Assembly: GCF_006442545.2 (NCBI RefSeq)
Contig: NZ_CP083952.1
Span: 6,053,501 to 6,117,500, forward strand
DNA: 64,000 nucleotides
Origin: Mesorhizobium sp. B2-1-8
Lineage (GTDB): Bacteria > Pseudomonadota > Alphaproteobacteria > Rhizobiales > Rhizobiaceae
Direction: 5' to 3'
Part shown: positions 8,714 through 18,775 of the stretch, in pieces
How the letters are laid out: each line of letters starts with the position of its first letter
How positions within the stretch are numbered: the stretch's first letter is position 1
Notes under the pieces: model-generated
The model's input: the letters and a program-made list of their open reading frames with translations, nothing else
Told to the model about the DNA's origin: nothing
The model's database searches: none
Translations under genes and position numbers: made by a program

Positions 8714-9709
8714 ATGATCCGAGACAATGCCACGGTGGGCGTTGTGGTGCCGATGTTCAATGCCGAACGAACCATTCGTGCGACCCTGAACAGCATCTGC
8801 AGGCAAGACTATCAGGCCCTTGACATCATCGTGGTCGACGACGGGTCGACGGATCTGTCTGCTTCAATTGTGGCCTCTTATGCCGAACAAGATCGGCGCA
8901 TACGCCTGGTAGAGCAGTCAAACGCCGGCGTCGCGAAAGCTCGCAACCGAGGCGCTGCTTCTACCGATGCGAGGTTCCTCGCGTTCATTGATGCGGATGA
9001 TCTTTGGGCCCCATCCAAAATCGCGCTTCAGATGTGTGCCTTGCAGCAGGGTGGCTCTTCTGCAGGCCTGGCATATTGCTGGTTTGCCGATATAGACGGC
9101 GATGGCCGGGTATTCTCATTGCATAACCGACCCGACGCCGAGGGTCGCGTCCTCCAACGCATGTGCAGGACGAATTTTGTCGGCAACGGAAGCTCGATGC
9201 TGGTTCGACGCTCCGCATTTGAGCGCGTAGGAGGCTTTGATCCTTCCTTGAGGGCCAGGAACGCACAAGGCTGCGAAGACCTGCTGATGTGCCTTAGAAT
9301 CGCGGAACATTACGAGTTCCGCGTCGTTCGTCAGCACCTCGTGGGCTACCGAATGACAAACATCAACATGTCGAGCGATGTCATGCAGATGCTTCGTTCG
9401 TGTGAAATTGTGCTCGCCGAATTTCGCGAAAAATACCCGGAATTCGGGGGCGAGCTCGATGATCATCTGGTCGACATGCTGCATTGGCTCGCCGTGAGAG
9501 CGTTGATCTGCGGACGGCTTTCCGCAGCGTACGACCTGTTCAAGAGACTCTTTGTCCTGGAGCCGGGCACGGCTATTTCTCGTCTGCCGAACATGCTGGA
9601 CATTTATTGCCGGGCCAGATTGGTCCCGCGCTGGATCAAAATTCGAGTGAAGAGGGTGCAAAACAAGAACGCCGAGTTCCAGCCTCACTACGCAGAGAGG
9701 ATCTGGTGA
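8714..9709 (+). CDS. Family 2 glycosyltransferase
   Basis: 331 residues. The ATG at 8714 follows GAGGCCC. The GT-A fold reads clearly: VVVPMFNAERTIRATLNSI at residues 10-28, DIIVVDDGSTD around 37-47, then NAGVAKARNRGA and the metal-binding FIDADD at 91-96 (DAD 93-95), and ARNAQGCEDLLMCLRIAEH as the acceptor-side motif. It is cytoplasmic, without membrane spans. It resembles ExoU/ExoW-type enzymes that add a hexose to a lipid-linked oligosaccharide, but the sugar is not readable. It is the first gene of a plus-strand operon; its stop TGA overlaps the GTG of the ABC exporter gene. Confidence 0.9.
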   Translation: MIRDNATVGVVVPMFNAERTIRATLNSICRQDYQALDIIVVDDGSTDLSASIVASYAEQDRRIRLVEQSNAGVAKARNRGAASTDARFLAFIDADDLWAPSKIALQMCALQQGGSSAGLAYCWFADIDGDGRVFSLHNRPDAEGRVLQRMCRTNFVGNGSSMLVRRSAFERVGGFDPSLRARNAQGCEDLLMCLRIAEHYEFRVVRQHLVGYRMTNINMSSDVMQMLRSCEIVLAEFREKYPEFGGELDDHLVDMLHWLAVRALICGRLSAAYDLFKRLFVLEPGTAISRLPNMLDIYCRARLVPRWIKIRVKRVQNKNAEFQPHYAERIW

Positions 9710-11496
9710 ACCTGTTCATGCAATTGCGGCGGCTTTTTCGCCTGTCAGCAGCGCCAGCGTGGGCTGGACCGACTGTGGTGGGGCTTGGACTGGTTGCGGC
9801 GGTTCTGGAAGGTGCCGGTCTCGTCCTGTTCATCCCGTTGCTGCAGAGCCTCGGAGCCTCGCCACCTCAATCCGGTCGATGGCAGCCGGTATTTGACCAG
9901 CTCCTGTCGTCCATTCCGCAGCATCGCCTAACCGCGTTCCTGGTCGGAGCGCTGTGTGTCAGCATCATTCTCAAAAATGCGGTCCACCTTATCAACACCT
10001 GGGTGACCAGATATGTCGACGGCCTCGTTGCGCATCGGTTGCGATCCAGGGTTTTTGATCAGACGATAAGTTCGTGCATCGATTACCGGGTCGAAAACAG
10101 ACGATCGGACATCATCACGACGATTGCCAATAACACCTGGAAGGTCAGCCAAGGGCTGAGCCTGGCCTATCGCTTGATGATCTGCTTTTGCACCTTCGTG
10201 GTCTTCGTTCTCTTGATGCTCTTGATCTCGGTTCGATTGACCTTTTTTTCCATGATTTTTCTGCTCTTCGGTGCAATGGCCATTCGCCTGGCCACGCGAC
10301 GTGCGGACGAGACCGGCAAGGCCGTCGTCGAAGAAAACAAGCAGTTCGGCCTCAGGATGTGGGAAAGCATAAATTCACTGCAGTTGATCCGTGCCTTCGC
10401 ACAAGAAGACTACGAGCAAGATCGGTTCCTTAAGACATCGGACAGGGTACGGCGCCGCCTACTGAGGCTCGACATGCTTTGGGCTACTCCCGGGCCGGTG
10501 TCCGAGGTATCGATCACGGTTCTGATCGGCGCACTCGTCGTCATTGCAGAGTCCGCAAGCATAGGAATCGCGGCGCTCGCCGCTTTCCTGTCGCTCCTTT
10601 ATCGCCTTCAGGGTCCAACGCGGGAATTGCTGCAATCGAAGATCGCGCTGGACGGGCTTGCCGGCGCTATAGACGATGTGGACGATTTTCTGCGCACAAC
10701 GCAAACGCCCTTTCTCAGCCAAGGCAATCTGTCAGCCCCTGCACTCACGACAGCAGTGGAATTCCGCGGCGTCTCCTTTCGTTATGCGCCAGATCAGCCA
10801 CTTGCACTGCACGACGTCTCCTTCAGCATTCCCGCCGGCAAGACCACAGCCATTGTTGGAGAGTCGGGTGCCGGCAAGTCGACCCTCATGGTGCTGCTCT
10901 TTCGCTTTATGGACCCTACTTCAGGGGAAGTGCTTGCCGACGGCGTGCGGCTTTCGGGTTTCGAGTTGCGCAGTTGGCGCAAGCGACTGTCGTTGATGTC
11001 TCAGGAAGTGTACCTCTTCAACGATACCATCGCGGCCAATATCGCCTACGGCGATTTCGATACCAATCAGCACGACCTGCGCGAGGCGGCCCGCATAGCA
11101 AAGGCGGACGATTTCATCTGCTCGCTTCCGGAGGGCTATGAAACGCAGATCGGCGACCAGGGAATGCGCCTGTCGGGCGGCCAAAGGCAGCGGATTGCAC
11201 TTGCCCGTACCATTCTTCGCAACCCCGACATTCTCCTGTTGGACGAAGCCACGAATGCGCTCGACGTTGAGACGGAACAGGCATTCCAGATCGCGCTCGA
11301 GCAGTACTCGCACAATCGCACCGTTGTGGTCATTGCTCACCGCCTGTCGACCGTCCAGGCCGCCGACCAGATCATCGTCATGTCCAAAGGACGGGTGATC
11401 GAAGTCGGTTCGCCGGATCAACTCCTGAAGCGACCGGGTCATTTTTCAAAACTTCACGGGTTTCAACACGGACGTGTTGCCGTGGGAACGAACTAA
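9706..11496 (+). CDS. ABC exporter (fused membrane and ATPase domains), MsbA-like
   Basis: 596 residues from a GTG at 9706 that overlaps the previous stop (GTGA), with GAGAGG five bases upstream. A six-helix transmembrane domain occupies residues about 1-330. The nucleotide-binding domain has Walker A VGESGAGKST from about 384, signature LSGGQRQR from 489, Walker B ILLLDEAT from 509 and a switch His in IAHRLST. Family members flip lipid-linked oligosaccharides, lipid A or peptides. Its place inside a run of glycosyltransferase genes suggests it exports the glycan built by this operon. No peptidase domain is present, unlike the transporter at 45295. Confidence 0.9.
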   Translation: MNLFMQLRRLFRLSAAPAWAGPTVVGLGLVAAVLEGAGLVLFIPLLQSLGASPPQSGRWQPVFDQLLSSIPQHRLTAFLVGALCVSIILKNAVHLINTWVTRYVDGLVAHRLRSRVFDQTISSCIDYRVENRRSDIITTIANNTWKVSQGLSLAYRLMICFCTFVVFVLLMLLISVRLTFFSMIFLLFGAMAIRLATRRADETGKAVVEENKQFGLRMWESINSLQLIRAFAQEDYEQDRFLKTSDRVRRRLLRLDMLWATPGPVSEVSITVLIGALVVIAESASIGIAALAAFLSLLYRLQGPTRELLQSKIALDGLAGAIDDVDDFLRTTQTPFLSQGNLSAPALTTAVEFRGVSFRYAPDQPLALHDVSFSIPAGKTTAIVGESGAGKSTLMVLLFRFMDPTSGEVLADGVRLSGFELRSWRKRLSLMSQEVYLFNDTIAANIAYGDFDTNQHDLREAARIAKADDFICSLPEGYETQIGDQGMRLSGGQRQRIALARTILRNPDILLLDEATNALDVETEQAFQIALEQYSHNRTVVVIAHRLSTVQAADQIIVMSKGRVIEVGSPDQLLKRPGHFSKLHGFQHGRVAVGTN

Positions 11497-11500
11497 GACG

Positions 11501-12724
11501 ATGGGCTACAAAATTGTCGACGTCGAGTTGTCAAGTCCGCTGGCGCCGATTGAGCTTGGGCCGCAGCAGGATGGCGTTGGTCTCATTGCCCGCTGGCAGA
11601 ACCGGCTTGTCGGGTTCGAGATGATCACACTCCCCACCACGGGGGTTCTTTCGGCGGAAAGACTGAGATCCATTGCCGATCAACGCTTCGCCCCCCGTAT
11701 TCTCGTTGCCAAAATGGAAGAGGAGTTGCGGCGACGAAGACCGGTAGCGGAGCCGGCATTGCCGAGCCTCTCAATCGCGATTTGTACGAAAGACCGCGCC
11801 GAACGTCTTTCCCGGCTGCTGGCTTCGCTCGACGATATCCGCCGGAAGTCCGCTTTTCCGTTCGTCGAAATCCTGGTCGTGGACAATGCGTCCGCGGATT
11901 CGGCTACACGCGAAGCCGTCCAGCGCTTCAAAGACATTCGTTATGTTCTCGAGCCGAGGGCCGGGCTTGATTTTGCACGAAACGCAGCTGTTCGTTCTGC
12001 CACGGGCAGCATGATCGCCTATCTGGACGATGACGTGGTCGTTGATCGCAACTGGCTTGAGGGCCTTGCCAAGGTTTGCCGGGATCATCCCGGTGCCGGC
12101 GGCTTTACCGGCTTGGTGCTGCCGCTTCGCCTCGACACAGAGGCCCAGATCTTTTTCGAACAGCGAGGCGGATTCGGCCGCGGCTTCAACCGCAATGAAT
12201 TCCACAACGCCCGATTTGACAACCCGCTGCATCCGGTCGGGTCTGGTATTCTCGGCGCTGGCTGCAACATGGCCTTCGACCGCACACTGCTCCTTTCGCT
12301 CGGAGGGTTTGACGAAGCGCTCGACACTGGAGCACCGCTGCCTGGCGGTGGCGATCTCGACATTTTCTATCGCGTGCTGCGTTCAGGCCGGTCCATGGTC
12401 TACGAACCAGAGTACGCGGTTTACCATGAGCACCGCGAGACGATCGACCAATTGAGACGGCAATATTGGACGTGGGGTCTTGGTATGATGGCCTTCCTTG
12501 TCAAAAGCCGTCGGACTGACGCAGCGCTCAGAGCACGGCACCGCGCCATGGTTCGCTGGTGGTTCTTCGATCGGCTGAAAGCGCTGGCACGCGCGGTGCG
12601 CAAGCTTCAAGGTCGGGATTTCGGTTTCGCCATTGCAGAGCTGTGGGGCGGCATTCACGGCCTTGCAGGCGAATATGATCGCTCGCGTGTCCGCGTGCAG
12701 GCGATTCGGGAGCTGAACCAGTGA
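11501..12724 (+). CDS. Family 2 glycosyltransferase with an N-terminal extension
   Basis: 407 residues starting MGYKIVDVEL at 11501; five bases separate it from the exporter stop. Residues about 1-90 form an extra domain of unknown role. The GT-A domain follows: LSIAICTKDRAERLSRLL, then EILVVDNAS, the metal motif AYLDDDVVVD, and GCNMAFDRTLLLSLGGFDEALDTG. The last part ends in basic and hydrophobic helices. It is a paralogue of the next gene: both have the TGLVLPxRLDTxAQxxF stretch and the GAGCNMAF/GAGANMAF motif. The stop overlaps the next GTG. Sugar donor unknown. Confidence 0.88.
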   Translation: MGYKIVDVELSSPLAPIELGPQQDGVGLIARWQNRLVGFEMITLPTTGVLSAERLRSIADQRFAPRILVAKMEEELRRRRPVAEPALPSLSIAICTKDRAERLSRLLASLDDIRRKSAFPFVEILVVDNASADSATREAVQRFKDIRYVLEPRAGLDFARNAAVRSATGSMIAYLDDDVVVDRNWLEGLAKVCRDHPGAGGFTGLVLPLRLDTEAQIFFEQRGGFGRGFNRNEFHNARFDNPLHPVGSGILGAGCNMAFDRTLLLSLGGFDEALDTGAPLPGGGDLDIFYRVLRSGRSMVYEPEYAVYHEHRETIDQLRRQYWTWGLGMMAFLVKSRRTDAALRARHRAMVRWWFFDRLKALARAVRKLQGRDFGFAIAELWGGIHGLAGEYDRSRVRVQAIRELNQ

Positions 12725-14019
12725 GTGGCGGCGCCTTCCGTATCAGGCAAATCGATCTCGGCTCTCCCGATGCGGACGTCGATGCGGGCGATACTCCTTC
12801 GCTGTCGATTTTTTGGTGGAAGGACTTGCCGCTGGGAATGCGAGCGTCCTTGCCTGACGAATTGCCATACACAGAGGCACGCTTGAGGCAGCTTGCAGCG
12901 GAATTTTCGGCAGCACAATTGGCTGCCCGCAGCATCAGACTGGGCGCCCCGTTGCGGGCGACTTATGAAGGATGCCCAAAGTCCGTGCTCTCTTTGACTG
13001 CGGCGCTCGATGCCAAGGATCTTGTCGGGTGCCTCGATGAGCTAGCAACTGCGTCGTCCGCGCCCGCGCAGCACGTCTCGGTGGTCATTTGTACGCGTGA
13101 TCGCGGCCCCGCGCTGGCGCAGTGCCTTCAAAGTATTGCCAGGCAGCGCAGCGCTCCCGGCGAAGTCATCGTCGTTGACAATTCGCGCGACGCCAATGCA
13201 TGGCCAGTATGTATCCACTTCCCCGACATCCGTTACGTTCACGAGCCACGCCCCGGGCTGAGCGCTGCCCGATCCGCCGGCATTCGTGCAAGCCGTCGCG
13301 ATATCATCGCCTTCACAGATGACGACGTCGAGGTCCATCCGGGCTGGACTGCCGAAATCGCGCGTGCCTTTGCAGAGTGGGACGTCGAGGCATTGACCGG
13401 CCTGGTGCTGCCAGCCCGGCTCGATACGATTGCCCAACGCCGCTTCCAGTTCGACATGGGCGGTTTTGGAGCTACCTTCGTGCCGCTTATCTTCGACCAA
13501 CGCTTCTTCGAGGAGACTCGGCCAAGCGGAGCGCATGTCTGGAAAATCGGCGCCGGGGCCAATATGGCCTTTCGGCGATCCGCCTTCGATCGGGTAGGCT
13601 CGTTCGACGAGCGCCTCGGCGCCGGTGCTGCCGGATGTTCGGAGGATTCGGAGCTATGGTACCGGCTTCTGGCAACAGGAGGGGCTTGCCTTTATGAACC
13701 CCGGGCCGTCGTCTTCCATCATCATCGCCGCGACTGGCCGGGCTTTAGGCGGCAGATGAAGGCCTATATGAAGGGCCACGTCGCAGCTCTCGTCGCGCAA
13801 TATGATAATTTCGGGGACCGCGGAAACATCGACCGTATCTGGAAGCAGCTACCCGCATATTTCGTGAGAACATTCGTCAAGACGCTTTTCGAAGGCCCCC
13901 CCGGCAGGATCGGAATCCTGGCGGCAGAAGTCCAAGGCTGGCTGGCGGGTCTCCAGTTTCTCTTGCGTTTCGGCTGGCGAAAACGGCGAACATCAAATTG
14001 GCTGAGGAAAACCCGATGA
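12721..14019 (+). CDS. Family 2 glycosyltransferase, paralogue of the preceding gene
   Basis: 432 residues from a GTG at 12721 overlapping the previous stop. Residues about 1-115 form an N-terminal extension. The GT-A domain begins VSVVICTRDRGPALAQCL and contains GEVIVVDNS, the AFTDDDVEV metal motif and GAGANMAFRRSAFDRVGSFDE. Conserved EDSELWYRLLATGG supplies the catalytic-base region. The C-terminus carries WPGFRRQMKAYMKGHVAAL and basic helices. It and its upstream twin probably add successive sugars to the same acceptor. The stop TGA overlaps the methyltransferase start as ATGA. Confidence 0.88.
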   Translation: MSGGAFRIRQIDLGSPDADVDAGDTPSLSIFWWKDLPLGMRASLPDELPYTEARLRQLAAEFSAAQLAARSIRLGAPLRATYEGCPKSVLSLTAALDAKDLVGCLDELATASSAPAQHVSVVICTRDRGPALAQCLQSIARQRSAPGEVIVVDNSRDANAWPVCIHFPDIRYVHEPRPGLSAARSAGIRASRRDIIAFTDDDVEVHPGWTAEIARAFAEWDVEALTGLVLPARLDTIAQRRFQFDMGGFGATFVPLIFDQRFFEETRPSGAHVWKIGAGANMAFRRSAFDRVGSFDERLGAGAAGCSEDSELWYRLLATGGACLYEPRAVVFHHHRRDWPGFRRQMKAYMKGHVAALVAQYDNFGDRGNIDRIWKQLPAYFVRTFVKTLFEGPPGRIGILAAEVQGWLAGLQFLLRFGWRKRRTSNWLRKTR

Positions 14020-14756
14020 TCCGCAAGGCGTCGCTCGGACAGTTCCTGTCTCGAAATCCATTTCCAAACAGCCTGACGGACGGCCTTTTTTACCGTGAGA
14101 AGATGCGGGCGATTCATCGCGTTGCGCCCGTGACGATCGAGGGGCCTGGGCGGATATTGGAAATTGGGGGCGGCCGCAGCGGACTGGCAAGCATCCTCTA
14201 CCCGAAGGCGGACATCGTTACCCTCGATCTCGATCCCGAGTTGGGCAAGCACCAGCCAGATTGGGCAAGGTCGACCTTCGTCTGCGGCGATGCCTGTGAC
14301 CTCCCCTTCCCGGATGACAGCTTCGACGTCGCGACGCTCTTTGACGTGCTTGAACATATCGAGGATGACCGCAGCGCGGCACAAGAGGCCTTGAGGGTCG
14401 TGCGACCCGGCGGGTATGTTCTTGTCTCGACGCCGCATGCCGACTGGCATTACCCGTATTTCCGCATCATGAAGCCCTATTGCCCGCATGAGAGCGAACT
14501 GATGCAGGAATGGGGTCACGTCCGGCGCGGCTACCGGGATCCGGAACTCGCAGCTCTCTTCGACAGTGCGCCGGAGCGCCGGGCCACGTTCATCAACCCG
14601 GTGACGGCACTCTTTCACGACATCGCATTTTCTCGTCTTGGACGCCGTCGCCGCAACCTACTTTACGCTCTCGCAGCGCCCATAACGGCCGTCGGCTACG
14701 CGCTGCACCAACGCTCGACACGCGGCACGGAGACGGCCTTTTCCTGGCGCAAATGA
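14016..14756 (+). CDS. Class I SAM-dependent methyltransferase (Methyltransf_11 type)
   Basis: 246 residues. The ATG at 14016 overlaps the previous stop and has GAGGAAAA five bases upstream; a TTG at 13998 is less likely. Motif I is RILEIGGGRSGLAS, followed by IVTLDLDPELGK, the acidic CGDACDLPFPDDSFDVATLFDVLEH region and RVVRPGGYVLVSTPHADWHYP. A hydrophobic stretch near residues 215-235 (NLLYALAAPITAVGYAL) may contact the membrane. In this operon it may methylate the glycan or its terminal residue, which would be inference from context. Confidence 0.85.
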   Translation: MIRKASLGQFLSRNPFPNSLTDGLFYREKMRAIHRVAPVTIEGPGRILEIGGGRSGLASILYPKADIVTLDLDPELGKHQPDWARSTFVCGDACDLPFPDDSFDVATLFDVLEHIEDDRSAAQEALRVVRPGGYVLVSTPHADWHYPYFRIMKPYCPHESELMQEWGHVRRGYRDPELAALFDSAPERRATFINPVTALFHDIAFSRLGRRRRNLLYALAAPITAVGYALHQRSTRGTETAFSWRK

Positions 14757-14762
14757 ATTCTC

Positions 14763-15983
14763 ATGATCAGCCGCGCTTCCCTTGTCATCGCTCTCTTTCC
14801 GTGGGGTGACGTCGTTGAGGAATTCCTCGATCCGATAGGGTTGCGGCTCAAGGATTTCGTCGAACAGATGACCGGCGGATGGCTGTTTGGCTACGCCTCC
14901 GCCCTACAGCTAGCCGGACACAGACCGGTCATTGTTTGCGCTTCTGAGCACGCTTCGGAGATAGAGTGCCACTACCATGCCGGAACGGGCGTTCCGATCT
15001 GGATTGTTCCTGGCAGACGCGCGCGCCAAGGTCACTCGGCAGCGGCTCACAGTCTGCGACGCTGGGCCGCGACGCCGCTCCCGGCGTTCCGCAAGGTTCT
15101 CGCCCGGTCGCAATGCGACGTAATTCTCGTTCAAGAATATGAGTACACCCGCTTTGATGCGCTTGCCTGGTTGGCGCGCCGCATGCGCATTCCACTCTAC
15201 GCAACCTTCCAGGGCGGAGACCGGACGCTCTCCTGGATTGAGGCGATTGCCAGACAGGCGTCGCTCCGTGCCTGCAGCGGCTTGATCATTGCATCGGCTG
15301 CGGAGCGTGAACGTGTCGCCAAAGCCTACCCGCACATTGCCCTCAACATCGCAAATATCGCCAACCCGATCGATTCCAGCGAATGGAAAGCGATAGGGCG
15401 CCAGCAAGCGCGGCAAGCCCTCGGGTTGGCGTGTGAGGTTTTCGTCGTCGTCAACCACGGACGCATCGACATTCGTCGGAAAGGGCTCGATGTGCTCCTG
15501 AAAGCCTGGTCCTTCTTTGCCGGCGACGCCTCATCGGAACTGGTTATCATTGGCTCGGGGCAGGACCGAGACGTCTTTGCCAGGCTGTTGAGCGAGGCCA
15601 AATTGCCGAATGCAAGATGGCTTTCCCACTACACCACGGATCGATCGATGATCCGGCATTGGCTTTCAGCGGCGGATGCCTATGTCACGGCCTCCCGCAT
15701 CGAAGGCATGCCAGTCGCACCGTTGGAGGCGATGGCCTGTAGCCTTCCGGTCATTGCTACCGACGCACAGGGTTTGCCCGACATTTTGGAAAACGGCGAA
15801 GCATCCGGCGGTCTCATTGTTCGGAGGGATCAGCCGGCAGAAATTGCGCACGCACTGAAGAAGCTGAAGGATGATCCGGGAATGCGGAACCGCCTCGGCC
15901 AAGCGGCGCGGAAGCGGATAGAGGAAAACTTCTCGCTCGGCGCAGTTTCTGGCGCTCTTGATCGTTGGTTGACCGCGCGGTAG
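14763..15983 (+). CDS. Family 4 glycosyltransferase
   Basis: 406 residues, GT-B fold. The N-terminal half has LVIALFPWGDVVEEF, and PLYATFQGGDRTLSW near residue 145. The C-terminal half has the Glycos_transf_1 pattern: VVVNHGRIDIRRKGLDVLLKAW, SELVIIGSGQDRDVF, then SRIEGMPVAPLEAMACSLPVIATDAQGLPDIL, whose glutamates bind the nucleotide sugar. It lies six bases after the methyltransferase and ends the plus-strand operon, facing convergent galE 19 bases away. It probably adds one sugar to the glycan, with the donor unknown. Confidence 0.9.
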   Translation: MISRASLVIALFPWGDVVEEFLDPIGLRLKDFVEQMTGGWLFGYASALQLAGHRPVIVCASEHASEIECHYHAGTGVPIWIVPGRRARQGHSAAAHSLRRWAATPLPAFRKVLARSQCDVILVQEYEYTRFDALAWLARRMRIPLYATFQGGDRTLSWIEAIARQASLRACSGLIIASAAERERVAKAYPHIALNIANIANPIDSSEWKAIGRQQARQALGLACEVFVVVNHGRIDIRRKGLDVLLKAWSFFAGDASSELVIIGSGQDRDVFARLLSEAKLPNARWLSHYTTDRSMIRHWLSAADAYVTASRIEGMPVAPLEAMACSLPVIATDAQGLPDILENGEASGGLIVRRDQPAEIAHALKKLKDDPGMRNRLGQAARKRIEENFSLGAVSGALDRWLTAR

Positions 15984-16002
15984 CGCCTCTTGTGAAAGAT
16001 CA

Positions 16003-16977
16003 TTACTGCCGGCTACGGTACCACGCCAGCGCCGTCTCGACGATCCTGTCGATACCGGATTGCTCGGGCACCCAGCCGAGTTCCCGCTCGGCCTTGCCGG
16101 CGGCGGCAACAAGCGCGGGAGGGTCGCCCGGTCTGCGCGGCCCGTAAGCTACCGGGAGGCGCACCCCCGAAGTTCGGCTCACAGCGTCGACCAGTTCGTT
16201 CACCGTCGTACCCGCCCCGGTTCCGAGATTGTACACGTGGACGCCCTTGTCGCCGAGAAGCTTTTCCGCTGCCAGCACGTGGGCGCGGGCGAGATCGACA
16301 ACGTGGATGTAGTCTCTCACTGCGGTTCCGTCGCGGGTGTCGAAATCGGTGCCGTTGATGGTAAAAATGCGGTCAGGCCTCAGTGCGGCTTCAATGGCAA
16401 GCGGAACGACATGTGTTTCGGGTTCATGCCTTTCGCCGATTTCGCCGTCGGGATCGCATCCGGCAGCGTTGAAATACCGAAGCACGACCGCGTCGAGGCC
16501 ACGAGCAACCGATAGATCCTCCACCATCCTTTCGATGATGAATTTCGACCACCCGTAGGGATTGACGGGCGACTGCGGGTGCATCTCGTCAATCGGAAAA
16601 CGAACTGGAATACCATAAGATGCGCAGGTACTCGAAAAGATCAGCTTGTCCAGGCCGGCCTTCAGCATTTCCTCGAGCAAGACCAGGGTCCCGAAACTGT
16701 TGTTCCGGTAGTAAAGATCCGGCCGCTCGACGGATTCGCCGACATAAGCGTAAGCAGCGAAATGAGCCACCACGTCCGGCCGAAACTGGTGGAGGGCTCC
16801 CGCCACGGCCGCGGCGTCGGAAATATCTGCCTCGATCAACGGTCCCCACTTGACCGCGTCGCGCCAGCCCCGCGAGAGATTGTCGTAGGCAATAACCGAC
16901 CATCCGGATTGGGCGAACGCCTTGCAGCAGTGCGACCCGATATAGCCGGCCCCGCCAGTGACCAGGACTGTCTTCAT
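16003..16977 (-). CDS. galE: UDP-glucose 4-epimerase
   Basis: 324 residues of the extended short-chain dehydrogenase family. The Rossmann motif [10 protein letters not shown] is at residues 7-16. The serine-threonine active region is FSSTCASYG at 114-122, with catalytic YGWSK (Tyr141, Lys145). It also has the family marker [16 protein letters not shown]. It interconverts UDP-glucose and UDP-galactose; in rhizobia such an enzyme (ExoB) feeds exopolysaccharide and LPS synthesis. It overlaps the upstream epimerase gene by four bases. Some proteins with this exact pattern act on UDP-xylose/arabinose, which would match the decarboxylase next door. The fold is certain; the exact sugar is less so. 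Confidence 0.88.
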   Translation of the reverse strand: MKTVLVTGGAGYIGSHCCKAFAQSGWSVIAYDNLSRGWRDAVKWGPLIEADISDAAAVAGALHQFRPDVVAHFAAYAYVGESVERPDLYYRNNSFGTLVLLEEMLKAGLDKLIFSSTCASYGIPVRFPIDEMHPQSPVNPYGWSKFIIERMVEDLSVARGLDAVVLRYFNAAGCDPDGEIGERHEPETHVVPLAIEAALRPDRIFTINGTDFDTRDGTAVRDYIHVVDLARAHVLAAEKLLGDKGVHVYNLGTGAGTTVNELVDAVSRTSGVRLPVAYGPRRPGDPPALVAAAGKAERELGWVPEQSGIDRIVETALAWYRSRQ

Positions 16978-17948
16978 TCGGCGGCGGCGTGCCGGGCATG
17001 CCCAGACGAAGCCAGGTCCTCGAAATACGCAATGGTCTGGGCAAGGCCATTACGCAATGCGACTCTTGGTTTCCATTCGAGTTCGCGCGCAGCATACCCG
17101 ATATCGGGCTGCCGCTGCTTTGGGTCGTCGACGGGCAGAGGTGAAAACCTGATTTTCGATCGACTTCCGGTAAGTTCGATCACAAGATTTGCGAGTTCAA
17201 GCACGGTGAATTCGACCGGATTGCCGAGATTGACAGGACCGGTGACATCGTCGGGCGTCTGCATAAGGCGAACCAAACCGTCGATAAGATCCTCGACATA
17301 GCAGAACGAACGAGTCTGCTCGCCGGTGCCGTATACCGTTATCGGCTTGTTTTGCAGGGCCTGCACGATGAAGTTGGAAACGACACGGCCGTCATCTGGA
17401 CGCATCCTCGGTCCGTAAGTATTGAAAATACGCGCTACCTTGATCCTCAGCTTGTGCTGTCGCCAATAGTCGAAAAACAGGGTTTCGGCGCATCGCTTGC
17501 CTTCGTCGTAGCACGAACGAGGGCCAATCGGGTTCACTCTGCCCCAATAGTCCTCTGTTTGCGGATGAACTTCAGGGTCGCCGTAAATTTCGGAGGTGGA
17601 CGCCTGCAGAATCTTTGCGCGAACCCGCTTGGCCAACCCCAGCATATTGATCGCACCATGGACGCTGGTTTTGGTCGTCTGAACGGGATCGAACTGATAG
17701 TGGACGGGGCTCGCGGGACAAGCAAGGTTGTAGATTTCGGCAACTTCTACGTAGAGTGGAAATGTCACGTCATGACGAATGACCTCGAACGATCTGTTGT
17801 CGAGCAGATGGGAGACGTTTCTTCGGCTCCCTGTGAAGAAATTGTCGACACAAGCAACCTCATGACCTTCAGCGAGCAGCCGCTCGCACAAAAATGATCC
17901 CAGAAACCCTGCCCCCCCAGTCACCAGGATTTGTTTCGCCTGCTGCAT
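16974..17948 (-). CDS. UDP-glucuronate decarboxylase-like (UDP-xylose synthase) epimerase family protein
   Basis: 324 residues. [16 protein letters not shown] at residues 10-25 binds NAD. The following [11 protein letters not shown], the [21 protein letters not shown] signature and catalytic Tyr147/Lys151 (SCYDEGKR) match the UXS family, as does [21 protein letters not shown]. It would convert UDP-glucuronate to UDP-xylose. With the overlapping GalE-like gene this could give UDP-xylose and, by epimerisation, UDP-arabinose, so pentose residues in the glycan are plausible. Start at 17948, [12 protein letters not shown]. Confidence 0.87.
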   Translation of the reverse strand: MQQAKQILVTGGAGFLGSFLCERLLAEGHEVACVDNFFTGSRRNVSHLLDNRSFEVIRHDVTFPLYVEVAEIYNLACPASPVHYQFDPVQTTKTSVHGAINMLGLAKRVRAKILQASTSEIYGDPEVHPQTEDYWGRVNPIGPRSCYDEGKRCAETLFFDYWRQHKLRIKVARIFNTYGPRMRPDDGRVVSNFIVQALQNKPITVYGTGEQTRSFCYVEDLIDGLVRLMQTPDDVTGPVNLGNPVEFTVLELANLVIELTGSRSKIRFSPLPVDDPKQRQPDIGYAARELEWKPRVALRNGLAQTIAYFEDLASSGHARHAAAE

Positions 17949-18775
17949 TCTCGTGGTCTCCGGTTCAAATTAGGCAAGCCTAATATTCTAACCCGGCGGC
18001 AGGACCATTTGCCACTGGCCTGCTTTCAATTTGCGTTACCGGCATGACATTGTTCTCGATGGGACCCGCTATCGCGGGCGCCGACCTCTCGGGCAATTCA
18101 ACGCGGCCGAATGGAGCTGCAGGGTTGAGGCTCGATGGCGCCTCGTCTGGTCCGGCGTCAGCGGTTGCGGAGGTTTGCCAGATTGTTTTTGGGAGTGCGA
18201 TTCTCGCGGCAGGCCAAAATACTCACTTACCGTGCAAGGCGGTTAGAACCGCATCTAGTCGAATACGCTCGCCCGAGACTCTCAACTTGGTTGCCGCGAC
18301 GTCTGCTTTCGGGAACCCTCAAAGCGCGTCTCTCATGGCAGAGATCGGGCGCAAAGCTGCCCTTCAACACCAGGCCAAGGCGCTGGATTTCGGTTCGTTT
18401 AGACATCTGGTGCGCACGAAGAGATTCGACTGCAATGGCTTAAACGAGAGCCCGATGGTGCCGTTGGCCGGGATCGACACGATACATGCAGCATTTGTTT
18501 CTATTTACTTTTTTGAACAAAAATTCTGAATAGGTATCACAATACGCAGCGCATTCATGGCAACTGCCGCAAACGGTGTCGATGAACACCTTCCGGCGCG
18601 ACCCAGCATGACTGGCTGCAGCTTATGGGCGGTGCAATCGGTGCGAAATTCCGCTCGCAATGGGAGCGGCCATTGGCGCGCGCGGTCGAGAGCGCTTGAG
18701 CCTGCGAGCGGACGGGTCCGCACTTTATTTCGCGCGTGACGATCCCAGGTGACAATACTCGCCGGCTTGGGCTGA
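17949..18775. other. Intergenic region without supported genes
   Basis: These 827 bases follow the start of the decarboxylase-like gene. Several overlapping short open frames exist on the plus strand (18031-18529), but none has a clear ribosome-binding site, recognisable motif or consistent codon bias. A locally AT-rich patch lies at about 18495-18545. It probably contains the promoter for the minus-strand pair 16003-17948 near its left edge. It could hold decayed coding sequence. Confidence 0.4.

Noticed and set aside
18044..18529. A 161-residue plus-strand frame in the gap after the decarboxylase-like gene
   Set aside because: No ribosome-binding site, no motif and overlapping frames of equal quality; kept only as part of the intergenic entry.
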